Source: Spirochaetota bacterium (GTDB taxonomy: Bacteria; Spirochaetota; UBA4802; JAFGDQ01). From it: a stretch of 64,000 nucleotides of DNA. Numbering within the stretch: the stretch's first letter is position 1; each line of letters starts with the position of its first letter. A program made the translations under genes and the position numbers. The notes under the pieces are model-generated. The model made no database searches and was not told where the DNA came from. It worked only from the letters and a program-made list of their open reading frames with translations. The DNA is taken from positions 42,170-106,169 of the forward strand of contig JAXHTS010000058.1 of the NCBI GenBank assembly GCA_034190085.1. The letters are read 5' to 3'. Below are positions 55,522-64,000 of this stretch, in pieces.

Positions 55522-55559
55522 CCTATATAGTGCATTAGAATCTATATCAAACTAGTTTG
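55522..55559 (-). promoter_or_regulatory. Promoter with overlapping 12-bp operator palindrome
   Basis: Minus-strand TTGATA (55545-55550), 17-base spacer, TATAGG (55522-55527). The perfect palindrome CAAACTAGTTTG at 55548-55559 overlaps the -35 box, where a repressor would block polymerase. The remaining gap up to 55906 shows nothing else. Confidence 0.5.
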
Positions 55560-55906
55560 TTAAACCTCAAACGGGGTTTCATATTATAATTTGCTGTGAA
55601 GGTTTCTGATAAAGATACAATTTCAATAAGTAAATTTGGTTATTGGAATTTAGGCACAACGATTCAATTTCTCATTGATGCCTCTTGGTTTCATTATTTC
55701 TTTCAGATCAATAGATGCAATGGGGGGATAGAATTAATTATGTCAAGTGCATCCATTATTTAATCCATTTAGAAAAGCTATCGAGTTTATTGTATCCAAA
55801 GAGCCGTGATTATAGTTAACCTTATTTTTTTAAGGATTACCCGAACTACAATACACACAGATTTTAGTGACTAAGCCTAAGAATAATTTTACACACTGAT
55901 CTGCTA

Positions 55907-56485
55907 TCAATCATTCATATCCAAAATTTCAGCAGTTTTCTTCAAATGAGAGCTTCGGTTTTTCAAGCCTTTGAGGATAAGGTAGATCCCGTAGATGCAT
56001 CCGCCAAACCAGCTAAGGATCAGGATATATTCAGGCAAATATTGTACTTCTTCGCGCAGGTTGTCAATGAAACTTTCAACAGAATAAGAGACTTCAAGAA
56101 GCGGATAGAGATTCCCGCTGATAATGTAGAGGAAAAGAATCATGCATATAAATCCTACCAAAACTTGCGGCAACCAGGGATTATTTTGAGTTTCATAAAA
56201 CAATTCGAAACATATTTTCTCGGGAAGTTTATTTTGTAACTCCAGAAACCGTCGATAATTCCAAAATCGGTAAATCCCTACCGTTATCCAAGCCGCTCCA
56301 AATAAGGCAGAAAATAATTCAAATGATTTTGCATCACCGAGGATTAAGTAGTTGATGATAGTCCTTTCCCATTGGATATCAAATAGCAATTCACCAGAGA
56401 CCAGCAATAGAGAAACCAACAAGAATGGCGCACCAACATGAATCGCCTTAACACTAGGAATCATCATCTTGTCTTTCGTTGGCAT
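55907..56485 (-). CDS. Hypothetical membrane protein
   Basis: 192 residues, family not recognised. Hydrophobic segments at about 16-32 (APFLLVSLLLVSGELLF), 56-75 (ELFSALFGAAWITVGIY), 103-125 (WLPQVLVGFICMILFLYII) and 152-170 (YILILSWFGGCIYGIYLIL) suggest four transmembrane helices. No signal peptide or known motif. It stands alone between gaps of 422 and 451 bp; the latter (56486-56936) holds no gene that I can see. Confidence 0.55.
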   Translation of the reverse strand: MPTKDKMMIPSVKAIHVGAPFLLVSLLLVSGELLFDIQWERTIINYLILGDAKSFELFSALFGAAWITVGIYRFWNYRRFLELQNKLPEKICFELFYETQNNPWLPQVLVGFICMILFLYIISGNLYPLLEVSYSVESFIDNLREEVQYLPEYILILSWFGGCIYGIYLILKGLKNRSSHLKKTAEILDMND

Positions 56486-56936
56486 ACTTCCTCTTATCTG
56501 TTAAGTTGTATAATCCTGGGAAACGCAGCTGGTCTATAGATCTCTGATTGTGATTGCATTATCATCTAACTTATATTCAATTTTTTCTTTCCCGGTTTGA
56601 CACTCTGTTAATCATATAGTAATCTCTTAAACTTTTGAGAAAAATCCCGTAAACCAAAGGGGATGTATTACTTAAGGTTTTCTATATCCCTTAGATCGAG
56701 GTCAGTAGTTATGATTGAAGTGAGATTCCCATAGAATCAATTCAATTTTATTTTTATAGCTATTAGATTGTATTACAATTATTATTTATAAACAACAAAC
56801 CTTCATAATTAATCAATGAGCATCAGAAATTACATCCAGCAGCGGGAATTGTGATATTTCCATTACTATTAAAGGAACCTCACTATAGAGTTAAATTAAG
56901 TACCTACTCGTTCTGTGTATGTCATGCATCGACTAA

Positions 56937-57278
56937 TTAGTCGCTAGATACTTCTTTTAACCAGTTATCAGTCCCGATCTTGGTTCTTCCTTTGAGAGCC
57001 CTTTGTCTGGTCTTCAATGACTCCTGAAACTGCTCATCTGTCATGCTAGGATCCCTAAGGTCCAGGAATGCCTTACAGGGAAACTCATAACAGAGTCCGC
57101 AATGCTTCAATTTTTTTTGGTTACGGCAACAATAATGAAGAGGACAGACGCCAGAAGGATCTTGGACGGTCCAGAATGGCTTACCCCTGACGTATCCACA
57201 TCCCTTGCAAAGCTCTCCAAGATGATCACAGTTCCCACAGTATATCCCACACACTGGTGCAAGGTTTCTATCATACAT
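56937..57278 (-). CDS. DUF3795 cysteine-rich protein
   Basis: 113 residues with CGIYCGNCDHLGELCKGCG at the start, then CPLHYCCRNQKKLKHCGLC and YEFPCKAFLDLRD. This Cys arrangement is that of DUF3795, probably a zinc or iron-sulphur protein of unknown function common in anaerobes. GGGGGAAG precedes the ATG at a good distance. Confidence 0.8.
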   Translation of the reverse strand: MYDRNLAPVCGIYCGNCDHLGELCKGCGYVRGKPFWTVQDPSGVCPLHYCCRNQKKLKHCGLCYEFPCKAFLDLRDPSMTDEQFQESLKTRQRALKGRTKIGTDNWLKEVSSD

Positions 57279-57436
57279 GTATCTTCCCCCTTACATAGCT
57301 AAAAGCGCTGAAACGATATAATGTCGGGTAATTGTATGTATCCCTCTGCTTCCACTTGCCACAAACAGTTTGATCAAGTACCTTGCACAGCGCACTTGCC
57401 GTGAAAGATAAGGCGCTTGATGAAGCGAGTGTTGCT

Positions 57437-57464
57437 ATTCCTTGCGATGTGAGTCGCAAGGAAT
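57437..57464. repeat. Perfect 11-bp hairpin
   Basis: ATTCCTTGCGA and TCGCAAGGAAT around a 6-base loop, with no T run. It lies in the 513-bp gap 57279-57791, which otherwise holds no supported gene; the short open frame starting inside the hairpin was rejected. Confidence 0.5.
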
Positions 57465-57791
57465 CATCGGTTTACCTAAAGTAAAGATTCATCAAAATTT
57501 GCTAAATTCTAGGTTCTTGAGTACCTCTATAATTATTAGAATGGCTCTGCAGATGAGATCTGGTGCAATCGATAGTTATATTGATTTATTTTTTTTCTAT
57601 TGGAGTAATATTATTGAAAATAATACTGCCTCATTATTAATTATTATTTCAATAATATTTTTTATTTTTCACTTTTTTATTCAAAAAAGCTTTTGAATCC
57701 CTTGGGTATATGCCGCAATCGAATATTTTTTTCAGTACATCTCTAAATTTCAATTTATCCATTTTCTAATATTAGGTCGAAAATAAAATAC

Positions 57792-58766
57792 TTAATCTAC
57801 TAAAGAAGAAATGATGTATTTCTCAATAAGTGGTTCAATATCACGCGGCTTTGGGACTATTTTAGATACTATTGCTACTACAAGATCCTTTTCCGGAATA
57901 CAAGAGATAAGATTTCCTCCTGAACCCACCGCTGTGTAGGCAGATGTGCTGCCCTCTCCCTTAAGCCACCAAAGATAGCCGTATTTGTTTGAATTCATAG
58001 CTGTTGACTCATCAATCCATTTTTGAGAAATAATCTGTTTATTGTCCCAGATACCGCGGTTTAGATATAGAAATCCGAAACGTGTCATGTCCCTGGGAGT
58101 TAGTGTCAATCCCCAACCCCCCGTGTTATTGCCATCAGGATCATTTATCCATCCGGTTACGTCTTTTCCAAAAACATCATCCAATCCAAATGATTTCATA
58201 TTCTGCTCTGGGATTTCTCTCATTCCAATATGCCGAAATAAAAATTCATTTGCAAACTCACGGGCACACATGCCTGTTGTACGTGTGATAATAGCTGAAA
58301 GGAGATGAACCCCAACACTGCTATACTGGAATCTTCCAAGCTGTCCCTTTTCTCCTAACAGGTTAAGGATATACATTACCCAGTCACGTTGCCTTCGTAG
58401 TCTGTTCAGGGGTTCGTATCCCATTGATCCTGTTGTTTTCCATGCTAACGGGGCTGTCATAGTGAGAAGGTGTCTTATGGTTAGTATGCGTTTTTGTATA
58501 TCATCTTCACCTTGAATATATTCAGGAAAAAAATCCAATATTTTCTGATCTATGCTTTTAATGTATTCTGAGTCTATAGCAATACCGATTAGGGCAGAGA
58601 TGATACTTTTAGTAACAGAAGCGATATTATGTGTATCATATGGATTATAGCCGTTATAATATCTTTCAAAGGCAATATACCCCTTCCTCATTACTACTAT
58701 GCCATTAATATTTTTATACTGAGTTCTTATAGTGTATTCAATATCTTGATATTTTTTCGGATCCAT
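57792..58766 (-). CDS. Serine hydrolase, class C beta-lactamase fold
   Basis: Penicillin-binding/esterase fold. The SxxK motif is SVTK (Ser50), the second motif is the YSS of FQYSSVGVHLLSAI, and the third motif is the C-terminal GSGGN. The frame is open upstream to 58850 and its extra residues (EPGIKRDYWPTLEWQTAEPA, then FLD) match the usual start of this family, yet contain no ATG, GTG or TTG. So the annotated ATG at 58764 probably makes a protein without its normal N-terminal part, or a rare start codon is used. No signal peptide remains. The upstream uvrA-like gene ends 74 bp before the ATG and overlaps that extension. Confidence 0.78.
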   Translation of the reverse strand: MDPKKYQDIEYTIRTQYKNINGIVVMRKGYIAFERYYNGYNPYDTHNIASVTKSIISALIGIAIDSEYIKSIDQKILDFFPEYIQGEDDIQKRILTIRHLLTMTAPLAWKTTGSMGYEPLNRLRRQRDWVMYILNLLGEKGQLGRFQYSSVGVHLLSAIITRTTGMCAREFANEFLFRHIGMREIPEQNMKSFGLDDVFGKDVTGWINDPDGNNTGGWGLTLTPRDMTRFGFLYLNRGIWDNKQIISQKWIDESTAMNSNKYGYLWWLKGEGSTSAYTAVGSGGNLISCIPEKDLVVAIVSKIVPKPRDIEPLIEKYIISSLVD

Positions 58767-58839
58767 ATCTAGGAATGCCGGCTCTGCAGTCTGCCACTCC
58801 AGGGTAGGCCAGTAGTCTCTTTTTATTCCTGGTTCATTA

Positions 58840-61308
58840 TTATTTAAGATTTAAATACCTCCCTATAATAGATTTTGAATTTGTTTTCAGTGACTGAGGC
58901 ATGCCCTCAGCAATAATCCTACCTCCTTCTGTTCCTCCCCCAGGACCTAGTTCAACAATCCAGTCACAGACAGATAAGACTACTGGGTCATGCTCAATAA
59001 CAATTACAGAATTTCCCTTTGCTACAAGTTCGTCTAATAGTAGTATAAGCTTGGTAGTGTCATATAGACTAAGACCTGTTGTAGGTTCATCCAGCACATA
59101 AAGTATATTACCTCGCCGTCGTCTGCCGATCTCTTTAGCGAGTTTGATCCTTTGCGCTTCGCCTCCGCTAAGGGTAGGAGCAGGTTGACCTAGTTCTATG
59201 TATTCCATGCCTATACGTTCCAATACGAATAATGTTGAGATAATTCCCTGGTTATCTTCAAAAAATGTAATAGCTTCTGATACATGCATTTCAAGGATTT
59301 GGGAGATGTTTTTATCTTTGTATCGAATTGATAAAGCTTCATCATTATACCTCTTCCCATGACATTTCCTACATGTATTGTATATATTTAAATTACCACC
59401 CAACCATATCCTTTCACGACCGCTACCACCACACACAGAACAGGCGCCTTTAGAGTTGAATGAAAAATGACCTGATGATAATTGCTTGCAAATAGCTTCC
59501 GGTTGTCTGGCAAACAGTTTGCGTATTTTATCCCAGATGCCAATATAGGATACAGGATTGGAGTTCATATGTCTGCCAATAGGGGCTTGTGATACTTCCG
59601 CGTATCCTGTTATATGCTCCAATCCCTCCATTTTGTCCGCTACTGTCTCAATCGGTGCTGATTCAGCAACATCATCAATTTCGGTTTCATCAATCTTTGT
59701 TTCGCCATTCGACCTCTGATTACGAAAGTATTCTTTAAGTAGGGGAACTAGGGTATTGGATATTAGCGAACTCTTCCCGCTTCCGGACACACCTGCAATT
59801 CCTACAAGCGCACCTAATGGGATTGATACAGTCACATTCTTAAGATTATTCGTTTTGCCATTGCGGATAGTCAAGCATGGCCTTGCCTTATCAAACGCAA
59901 TTTTGTTATGTGTTTGCTTATCAATTTTGATATTTTGAGTAATAGTTCTATTTGGCATTGCGGCTTTTCCTGATAAATAATTGCCTGTTATAGATTCATC
60001 GCATTGAAGCAATCCAGCCAAATCACCCTGATAAACCACCAGGCCACCTCTTATGCCAGCTCCTGGTCCTATATCAATTATATGTTCCGCCATTTTTATT
60101 GTATTCCTGTCATGCTCTACAACAATAACTGTGTTACCCAATTCCTTAAGGGCATTTATCGATTGTAAGAGTTCGGCCTTCTCAGATTCATGCAGTCCTA
60201 TCGTTGGTTCGTCCAATATATATATCAGGGAATCCATCTTTGATTCAAGATGAGAATTGAGAAAGAGCCGCTGTATTTCTCCACCACTTAGCGTTGGTAT
60301 CTCTCTGTAAAGGGAAAGATGCCCCAGCCGGATCTTTGTCAAATGACAGATTTTATGCCGTATTTCTTTAAGCAGGTTTATTCCGAATGGCTTTAATGTC
60401 TTCTGCTTTAATAAGACTTCAACAAAATCCTGTGTCTCAGCAATCGTCATCTTCCCTATCTCTCCAATATGCCTGCCATTTAAATGCACTCTGCGCGCTT
60501 CTTCTCCAATCCGGAATCCTTGGCACTCTGCGCATAGAGATATTGTGTATAGACCCTTTAAATCTTCACCCTTGGAAAGACGAGCTTGGAAAAATCTTGT
60601 TAGGCAAAAGCTGCGTTTTTGATAGTTACTATTTACATGATGGCCGTAGAGTATTTCTTCCTTCACTTCATCGGGGATTTGTATGAATTGCATTTTCATA
60701 TATTTCCAAAATTTCCTGTATAGCAGCTTCTCATAACCGGGTGATAGTCCAACTCTATCAAAAATCTGTTGAAGGGTCGTGCTATTATTCGGAACCAGTT
60801 TTTTTATATTAATATCATAGTACGCTCCACGTCCGGAGCACCTCATACACATTCCATTTGCAGAATTATATGAAAAATAATTAGATTCAAGACGTTCTTC
60901 CGAATTCCCACATTTCTCACAGTTCAAGTCATCGTCAACAGGCGTTGCGCATGAGGAACAGGAGATTTGCCCTTCCCCCGCATAGAGTACTGCAAGCATA
61001 TTTAGTAAATTGGTCCTCGAACCTACGGTTGAACGTGGATTGCTTTGACGGATAATACTCTGCTGCACTGCTATTGCAGGGCTTATGCCTGATAGGTTAT
61101 CGAACTTGTCCTCGTTATCAATTCCTGAAAACATACCTAAGGATTGCAGGTATTGCCTGCGTCCTTCCTCGAAAATGATATCGAACACTAAGCTGGATTT
61201 GCCAGATCCACTAACACCTGTTACTATGACTAATTTGTTTTTAGGGATGGAGATATTAATTCCCTTAAGGTTGTGGATACGCGCGCCTGTTATTGTTATA
61301 TTTTTCAT
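58840..61308 (-). CDS. UvrA-like ABC ATPase without UvrB-binding domain (UvrA2 class)
   Basis: 822 residues against about 940 for UvrA. Both ATPase halves are complete: Walker A GVSGSGKSSLVFDI and GVSGSGKSSLISNTL, signatures LSGGEIQRLFL and LSGGEAQRIKLA, and YILDEPTIGLHESEK / YVLDEPTTGLSLYD. Zinc modules CSSCATPVDDDLNCEKC and CSVCGGSGRE...CRKC are present. The roughly 120 residues that normally bind UvrB, between the first zinc finger's region and FSYNSANGMCMRC, are missing. That is the class II design, linked elsewhere to drug tolerance or to non-UvrB DNA-repair roles. Genes for UvrB or UvrC are not in the window. Confidence 0.88.
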   Translation of the reverse strand: MKNITITGARIHNLKGINISIPKNKLVIVTGVSGSGKSSLVFDIIFEEGRRQYLQSLGMFSGIDNEDKFDNLSGISPAIAVQQSIIRQSNPRSTVGSRTNLLNMLAVLYAGEGQISCSSCATPVDDDLNCEKCGNSEERLESNYFSYNSANGMCMRCSGRGAYYDINIKKLVPNNSTTLQQIFDRVGLSPGYEKLLYRKFWKYMKMQFIQIPDEVKEEILYGHHVNSNYQKRSFCLTRFFQARLSKGEDLKGLYTISLCAECQGFRIGEEARRVHLNGRHIGEIGKMTIAETQDFVEVLLKQKTLKPFGINLLKEIRHKICHLTKIRLGHLSLYREIPTLSGGEIQRLFLNSHLESKMDSLIYILDEPTIGLHESEKAELLQSINALKELGNTVIVVEHDRNTIKMAEHIIDIGPGAGIRGGLVVYQGDLAGLLQCDESITGNYLSGKAAMPNRTITQNIKIDKQTHNKIAFDKARPCLTIRNGKTNNLKNVTVSIPLGALVGIAGVSGSGKSSLISNTLVPLLKEYFRNQRSNGETKIDETEIDDVAESAPIETVADKMEGLEHITGYAEVSQAPIGRHMNSNPVSYIGIWDKIRKLFARQPEAICKQLSSGHFSFNSKGACSVCGGSGRERIWLGGNLNIYNTCRKCHGKRYNDEALSIRYKDKNISQILEMHVSEAITFFEDNQGIISTLFVLERIGMEYIELGQPAPTLSGGEAQRIKLAKEIGRRRRGNILYVLDEPTTGLSLYDTTKLILLLDELVAKGNSVIVIEHDPVVLSVCDWIVELGPGGGTEGGRIIAEGMPQSLKTNSKSIIGRYLNLK

Positions 61309-61408
61309 GAATCTATCTGAAGAAATAATAATTGATTAAGACTTTTACATTCTTATCCAGGTCATTGTAAATTAGCTGATACAATAACGATCCACTAATC
61401 TTGCATTG

Positions 61409-62089
61409 TTATGTACATTTTGCGACCAGCATTTCAGTGGCGCCCTTTTGAAATTCATACTCAACTGGAACCAATGAAATATCAATACCGCTATCCCTTA
61501 ATGAGGTTATTACATGATCAATATGTTGCGATTTTTTGTTGTTGCCAATGGATAGGAGTGGATATACTCGTACTTCCTTAGACACACGGCACAACTCTTT
61601 CATTGACATGAGATGTTGATCTTGGTCTATATGCTCGCTATACAGAAACAAATAATGCGAACACAAGGCCAAGTCGAACTCAACATCTTCAAAGGGTAAT
61701 GTCGGCAATGAGGCGTTTATGTATCTTTTCTCTTTACGGCCTTGTTCATAGTCATTTAAGAATATACTCATTGCCTTCATTCTAATTTTTCCCAGTTCCT
61801 CTACATCGCTTATATTTGTCCAAACATAATCCTCCTTGTTCTTTAAAACTTGATCCATTATTTGAGGGTATACCTCGTCAATTCTTGAGCGGATTTGTTC
61901 AGCATTAAACTGATATATTGGATCAACGGATATGACATTGCCTCCCTCTTTTGATAATTGTGCGTTGAAACAAGCCGGACCATCGCCACAACCGAGTATC
62001 TTTATTTGAAGATCACTATGAGATAACGAAAACATCTCCCTGTATTCGCTCAATGACCTTCCCCAAGGTACTATTTCTGATAATTTCAT
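61409..62089 (-). CDS. SAM-dependent methyltransferase-like protein
   Basis: 226 residues with a class I methyltransferase motif I (IKILGCGDGPACFNAQLSKE), an acidic residue at the end of strand 2 (VISVDPIYQF) and DLALCSHYLFLYSEH at the motif IV position. Later strands have ELCRVSKEVRVYPLLSIGNN. The substrate is not readable. The ATG overlaps the stop of a 45-residue ORF as ATGA, which indicates translational coupling. Confidence 0.7.
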   Translation of the reverse strand: MKLSEIVPWGRSLSEYREMFSLSHSDLQIKILGCGDGPACFNAQLSKEGGNVISVDPIYQFNAEQIRSRIDEVYPQIMDQVLKNKEDYVWTNISDVEELGKIRMKAMSIFLNDYEQGRKEKRYINASLPTLPFEDVEFDLALCSHYLFLYSEHIDQDQHLMSMKELCRVSKEVRVYPLLSIGNNKKSQHIDHVITSLRDSGIDISLVPVEYEFQKGATEMLVAKCT

Positions 62090-62223
62090 AATGCTCTATA
62101 TTCAGTCCCTAAATCCTTGTATGCATAATTATTTATTATCTGGTTCTGGATATCACTTATATCTGCAAGTTCAACGGCGAACTTCAATGAGTTCTGTTCC
62201 AACATGGTTATATCTGCAACCAT
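62086..62223 (-). CDS. Small ORF coupled to the methyltransferase
   Basis: 45 residues, MVADITMLEQNSLKFAVELA then DISDIQNQIINNYAYKDLG, ending at TGA in the ATGA overlap with the methyltransferase start. Composition looks like real protein (helical, acidic-polar, few rare codons), but no ribosome-binding site is evident and I do not recognise it. It may be the tail of a decayed larger gene. Confidence 0.4.
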   Translation of the reverse strand: MVADITMLEQNSLKFAVELADISDIQNQIINNYAYKDLGTEYRAL

Positions 62224-62408
62224 TAAAATATTACTCAGCAAAATCCCTTTCTATTGTTCACTGGATGCAGAATGCCGCTTTTTTTGAAAGAAGAATATAG
62301 CTTCTCATCGTTTCAGTCATTTATATTGAGATCTCAAGGACTTACGGGAATAGTTAAAAAACAATTTCGCAGGAAAGTAATAACATGATAACCGCAATCT
62401 GTATTTGA

Positions 62409-63014
62409 TTATTTCCTTATATCAGGCATCAGCATATGAAATATCTGATTTAATTTCATCGTAAGCGGACTTATAAACGTGACGAACCTGTCAAAATCCT
62501 TAGAGTCTGTTTCATAGTAGGTATTTACCTCGATTCCCAATCCGAGATAAACCGGATCATGGTCATTGCATATAGCTTTTGCTGTTTGTATATATTTTCC
62601 CTTCGCAAATTCGTTTGTCCAGTTATTGGAATTTATCATGTGAACAATTCGTGTTTTTGTGTCAGCGGGACTTCCTGCGGAATCATTTATGTTGTATATT
62701 ACGCTATATGATCCGACTTTATTTGTGTCTACAGGATCGTCGCTAATGATCTGGGCAGAGATGTCCCCGTCTTCCCTGTCAAATTCTGCTGCTCCGGGAT
62801 CAAAGTAATTCGCCCCAATACTGATATCAATATTCTCAGAGCCAGTAATTGTAATTACAGGCTTTTTATTTTCAGTTCCAATATCAGAAGGATTGGATGA
62901 TTTGTTATTTGAACATCCGGATATTGTTAATAATATGAAAAAATAATATATATAATCGCATGCTAGGCTCCGTTTGTTTGTCTCTAAAATAATTAACTGT
63001 TAAAACTATTCAAT
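62409..63014 (-). CDS. Lipoprotein with a DUF5011/Ig-like domain
   Basis: The frame that ends in the 76-residue ORF at 62409 is open well upstream. It reads a lipoprotein signal (YFFILLTISGCSNNKSSN; lipobox ISGC), then an Ig-like repeat (PVITITGSENIDISIG, FDPGAAEFDREDGDIS, VGSYSVIYNINDSAGSP), the DUF5011 pattern of surface proteins, and a C-terminal part starting MINSNNWTNEFAKGK. No ATG precedes the signal; TTG at 63012-63014 is the best candidate (start not sure). An annotation beginning at the internal ATG 62637 would lose the domain. Confidence 0.6.
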
Positions 63015-63205
63015 AATAATTTAATACTGTATCCTATCTTTGACGTCAATAAGCCGATTGCATTTTATTTTAATTTTACTGCTTACAAGAAACGGGAATG
63101 TCCCATTGAATGTTGTAAATTAGGTGGCGTCTCCAAGCCCATTATTAGATAATGGGCCAATAAGAAATATAATTTAAAGGCGATACCCACGGTGTATAAC
63201 AATAA

Positions 63206-63691
63206 AAAGGGGTAATTAAAGATCAAGTTAGTATTATTGATATTGAAGAAGATGTATTAAACAAAGAGATAGAGGATTCTTTATTTAATCAGATAATATC
63301 ATTAGGTATAAGATCTTTCCCAGACAAATTATCAGGTCGATTCTGGGAAGTATCAATGGAGGTAAAGATAAAGGAACTCACACAATATCTCAGGGGCCGG
63401 GTGCACTATTTTGGTATAGCTGTAACCTGCCAGACATCAGTGGATCTTGACCAATGGATTCGTCGACGTTTTCGAATGTGCTTTTGGAAGCAATGGCGCA
63501 GACCACGCACGAAAGTACGGAATCTGATTAAACTTGGAGTCTCAACTAAATTAGCGGTTAGTTGCGGTATTACAAGCAAGGGATATTGGCATAGTGCAAA
63601 GACAGAAGGAATTCAAATTGCATATAGTAATAACTGGTTGAAAGAACAGGGTTTGATATCTCTGAGAGATATCTGGATTTCGCTTCGCTAG
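63206..63691 (+). pseudogene. Group II intron reverse transcriptase, C-terminal maturase fragment
   Basis: The end of a group II intron protein: LTQYLRGRVHYFGIA, LDQWIRRRFRMCFWKQWRRP, NLIKLGVSTKLA and EQGLISLRDIWISLR are the maturase (X) domain's hallmarks. The reverse transcriptase core is absent. The open frame upstream (IIDIEEDVLNKEIEDS, GIRSFPDKLSGRFWEV) is not RT sequence, so the piece looks joined to a foreign fragment by deletion or recombination. No start codon precedes that join. Confidence 0.8.
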
Positions 63692-63699
63692 GGTTAACG

Positions 63700-63771
63700 A
63701 AACGCCCAGTGCGGACCCGCTTGCTTGGGTGTTGTGGGAGCTGAGGGGGAGAACCCCTCGGCTACCCGATT
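63700..63771 (+). mobile_element. Group II intron 3' end, domains V and VI
   Basis: AACGCCCAGTGCGGACCCGC begins the domain V hairpin, followed by the domain VI hairpin (GCTGAGGGG pairing CCCCTCGGC) and the end CTACCCGATT, as in active bacterial introns with this maturase type. The RNA's 5' part is missing. The likely 3' splice junction is after about 63771. Confidence 0.65.
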
Positions 63772-63823
63772 AGGCCATTTTCCCCGCAGTGATTGTCTTC
63801 AAAGAACCAAGCACTGTCTTCTT

Positions 63824-64000
63824 TCACAGCTTCTTTTCACAGTCGCGCCTATTGCCCAGGTAACGCTTGAAGGCCGTGTATGCTTTGCAACTCAACTGAG
63901 AATTTTTCCTGTATGAGAGATTGCCCACCAGACTGATCAGCGGCTGGCGGCGATCCCACAGGTTGCCCCAAACTCGGCGTAGTATGCGCGGCATGGAATA
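63824..64000 (-). CDS. C-terminal end of a protein, possibly a radical SAM enzyme
   Basis: 58 codons, open to the window edge. LRRVWGNLWDRRQPLISLVG, NLSYRKNSQLSCK and AFKRYLGNRRDCEKK end the chain. I recall 'SLVGNLSYR' near the end of B12-binding radical SAM proteins, but the match is weak. Codon third positions are more GC-rich than in the rest of the window. Confidence 0.4.
   Translation of the reverse strand, partial: YSMPRILRRVWGNLWDRRQPLISLVGNLSYRKNSQLSCKAYTAFKRYLGNRRDCEKKL

Noticed and set aside
57442..57696. 84-codon open frame
   Set aside because: It starts inside a perfect hairpin, has no ribosome-binding site and ends in low-complexity Ile/Phe-rich sequence typical of AT-rich non-coding DNA.
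62091..62300. 69-codon plus-strand frame opposite the small coupled ORF
   Set aside because: The minus-strand frame has the ATGA coupling and better composition.
63725..63916. 63-codon plus-strand frame after the intron
   Set aside because: It begins in intron domain V and is the antisense of the partial minus-strand gene at the edge.

Overview
The window is about 64 kb of AT-rich bacterial DNA. Signal peptides, outer-membrane beta-barrels, a polysaccharide export protein and an RND/lipoprotein-sorting module show a Gram-negative cell plan. The sodium-pumping methylmalonyl-CoA chain and a 2-hydroxyacyl-CoA dehydratase activator suggest an anaerobic or fermentative life. Two predicted lipoproteins have loose lipoboxes (Asn or Lys before Cys), which together with the base composition makes a spirochaete-like lineage possible, but no gene here fixes the phylum.

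Region 1 (1-14.6 kb) is a nitrogen, amide and asparagine block: the end of an FAD oxidase of the L-2-hydroxyglutarate type, glutamine synthetase, a very large GlnE adenylyltransferase with GlnD-like tandem ACT domains, a GatC-GatB fusion, a GatA-aspartyl-tRNA synthetase fusion, a stand-alone class II synthetase core resembling archaeal asparagine synthetase, and asnB. The AspRS part has the His/Pro pair expected of a non-discriminating enzyme. The whole Asp-tRNA(Asn) to Asn-tRNA(Asn) route is therefore compressed into two polypeptides. This is the most striking feature of the window.

Region 2 (14.7-27 kb) is a surface-glycan block: a GT39 glycosyltransferase, a GtrB-like GT2, a DegT aminotransferase, an SDR epimerase, GtrA, an outer-membrane barrel, a Wza-like export protein and a large fibronectin-type-III lipoprotein. 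It is littered with decay: an ISKra4-like transposase remnant, a DUF1670-like pseudogene, a broken GT2 gene and a 145-bp inverted-repeat-bounded element with a second copy 31 kb away.

Region 3 (27.9-45.5 kb) is central metabolism: a ketopantoate-reductase-like gene, an FHA protein, a six-gene operon for a sodium-pumping methylmalonyl-CoA decarboxylase with mutase and epimerase, aspartase, a bifunctional RelA/SpoT, a two-gene activator of the 2-hydroxyacyl-CoA dehydratase family behind a cluster of palindromes, and a HAMP membrane protein.

Region 4 (45.8-51.3 kb) holds an ArsR repressor, a 46-residue cysteine-rich protein, then an RND exporter, an outer-membrane lipoprotein-sorting protein and a DUF1302-like barrel. 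Region 5 (51.5-64 kb) is a looser set: a C45-type lipoprotein, GFA protein, quinone-oxidoreductase-like enzyme, DUF3795, serine hydrolase, a UvrA lacking the UvrB-binding domain, a methyltransferase coupled to a tiny ORF, and a DUF5011 lipoprotein whose 5' end is easily missed. The right edge has a truncated group II intron and a more GC-rich partial gene. I saw no tRNA, rRNA or CRISPR array.
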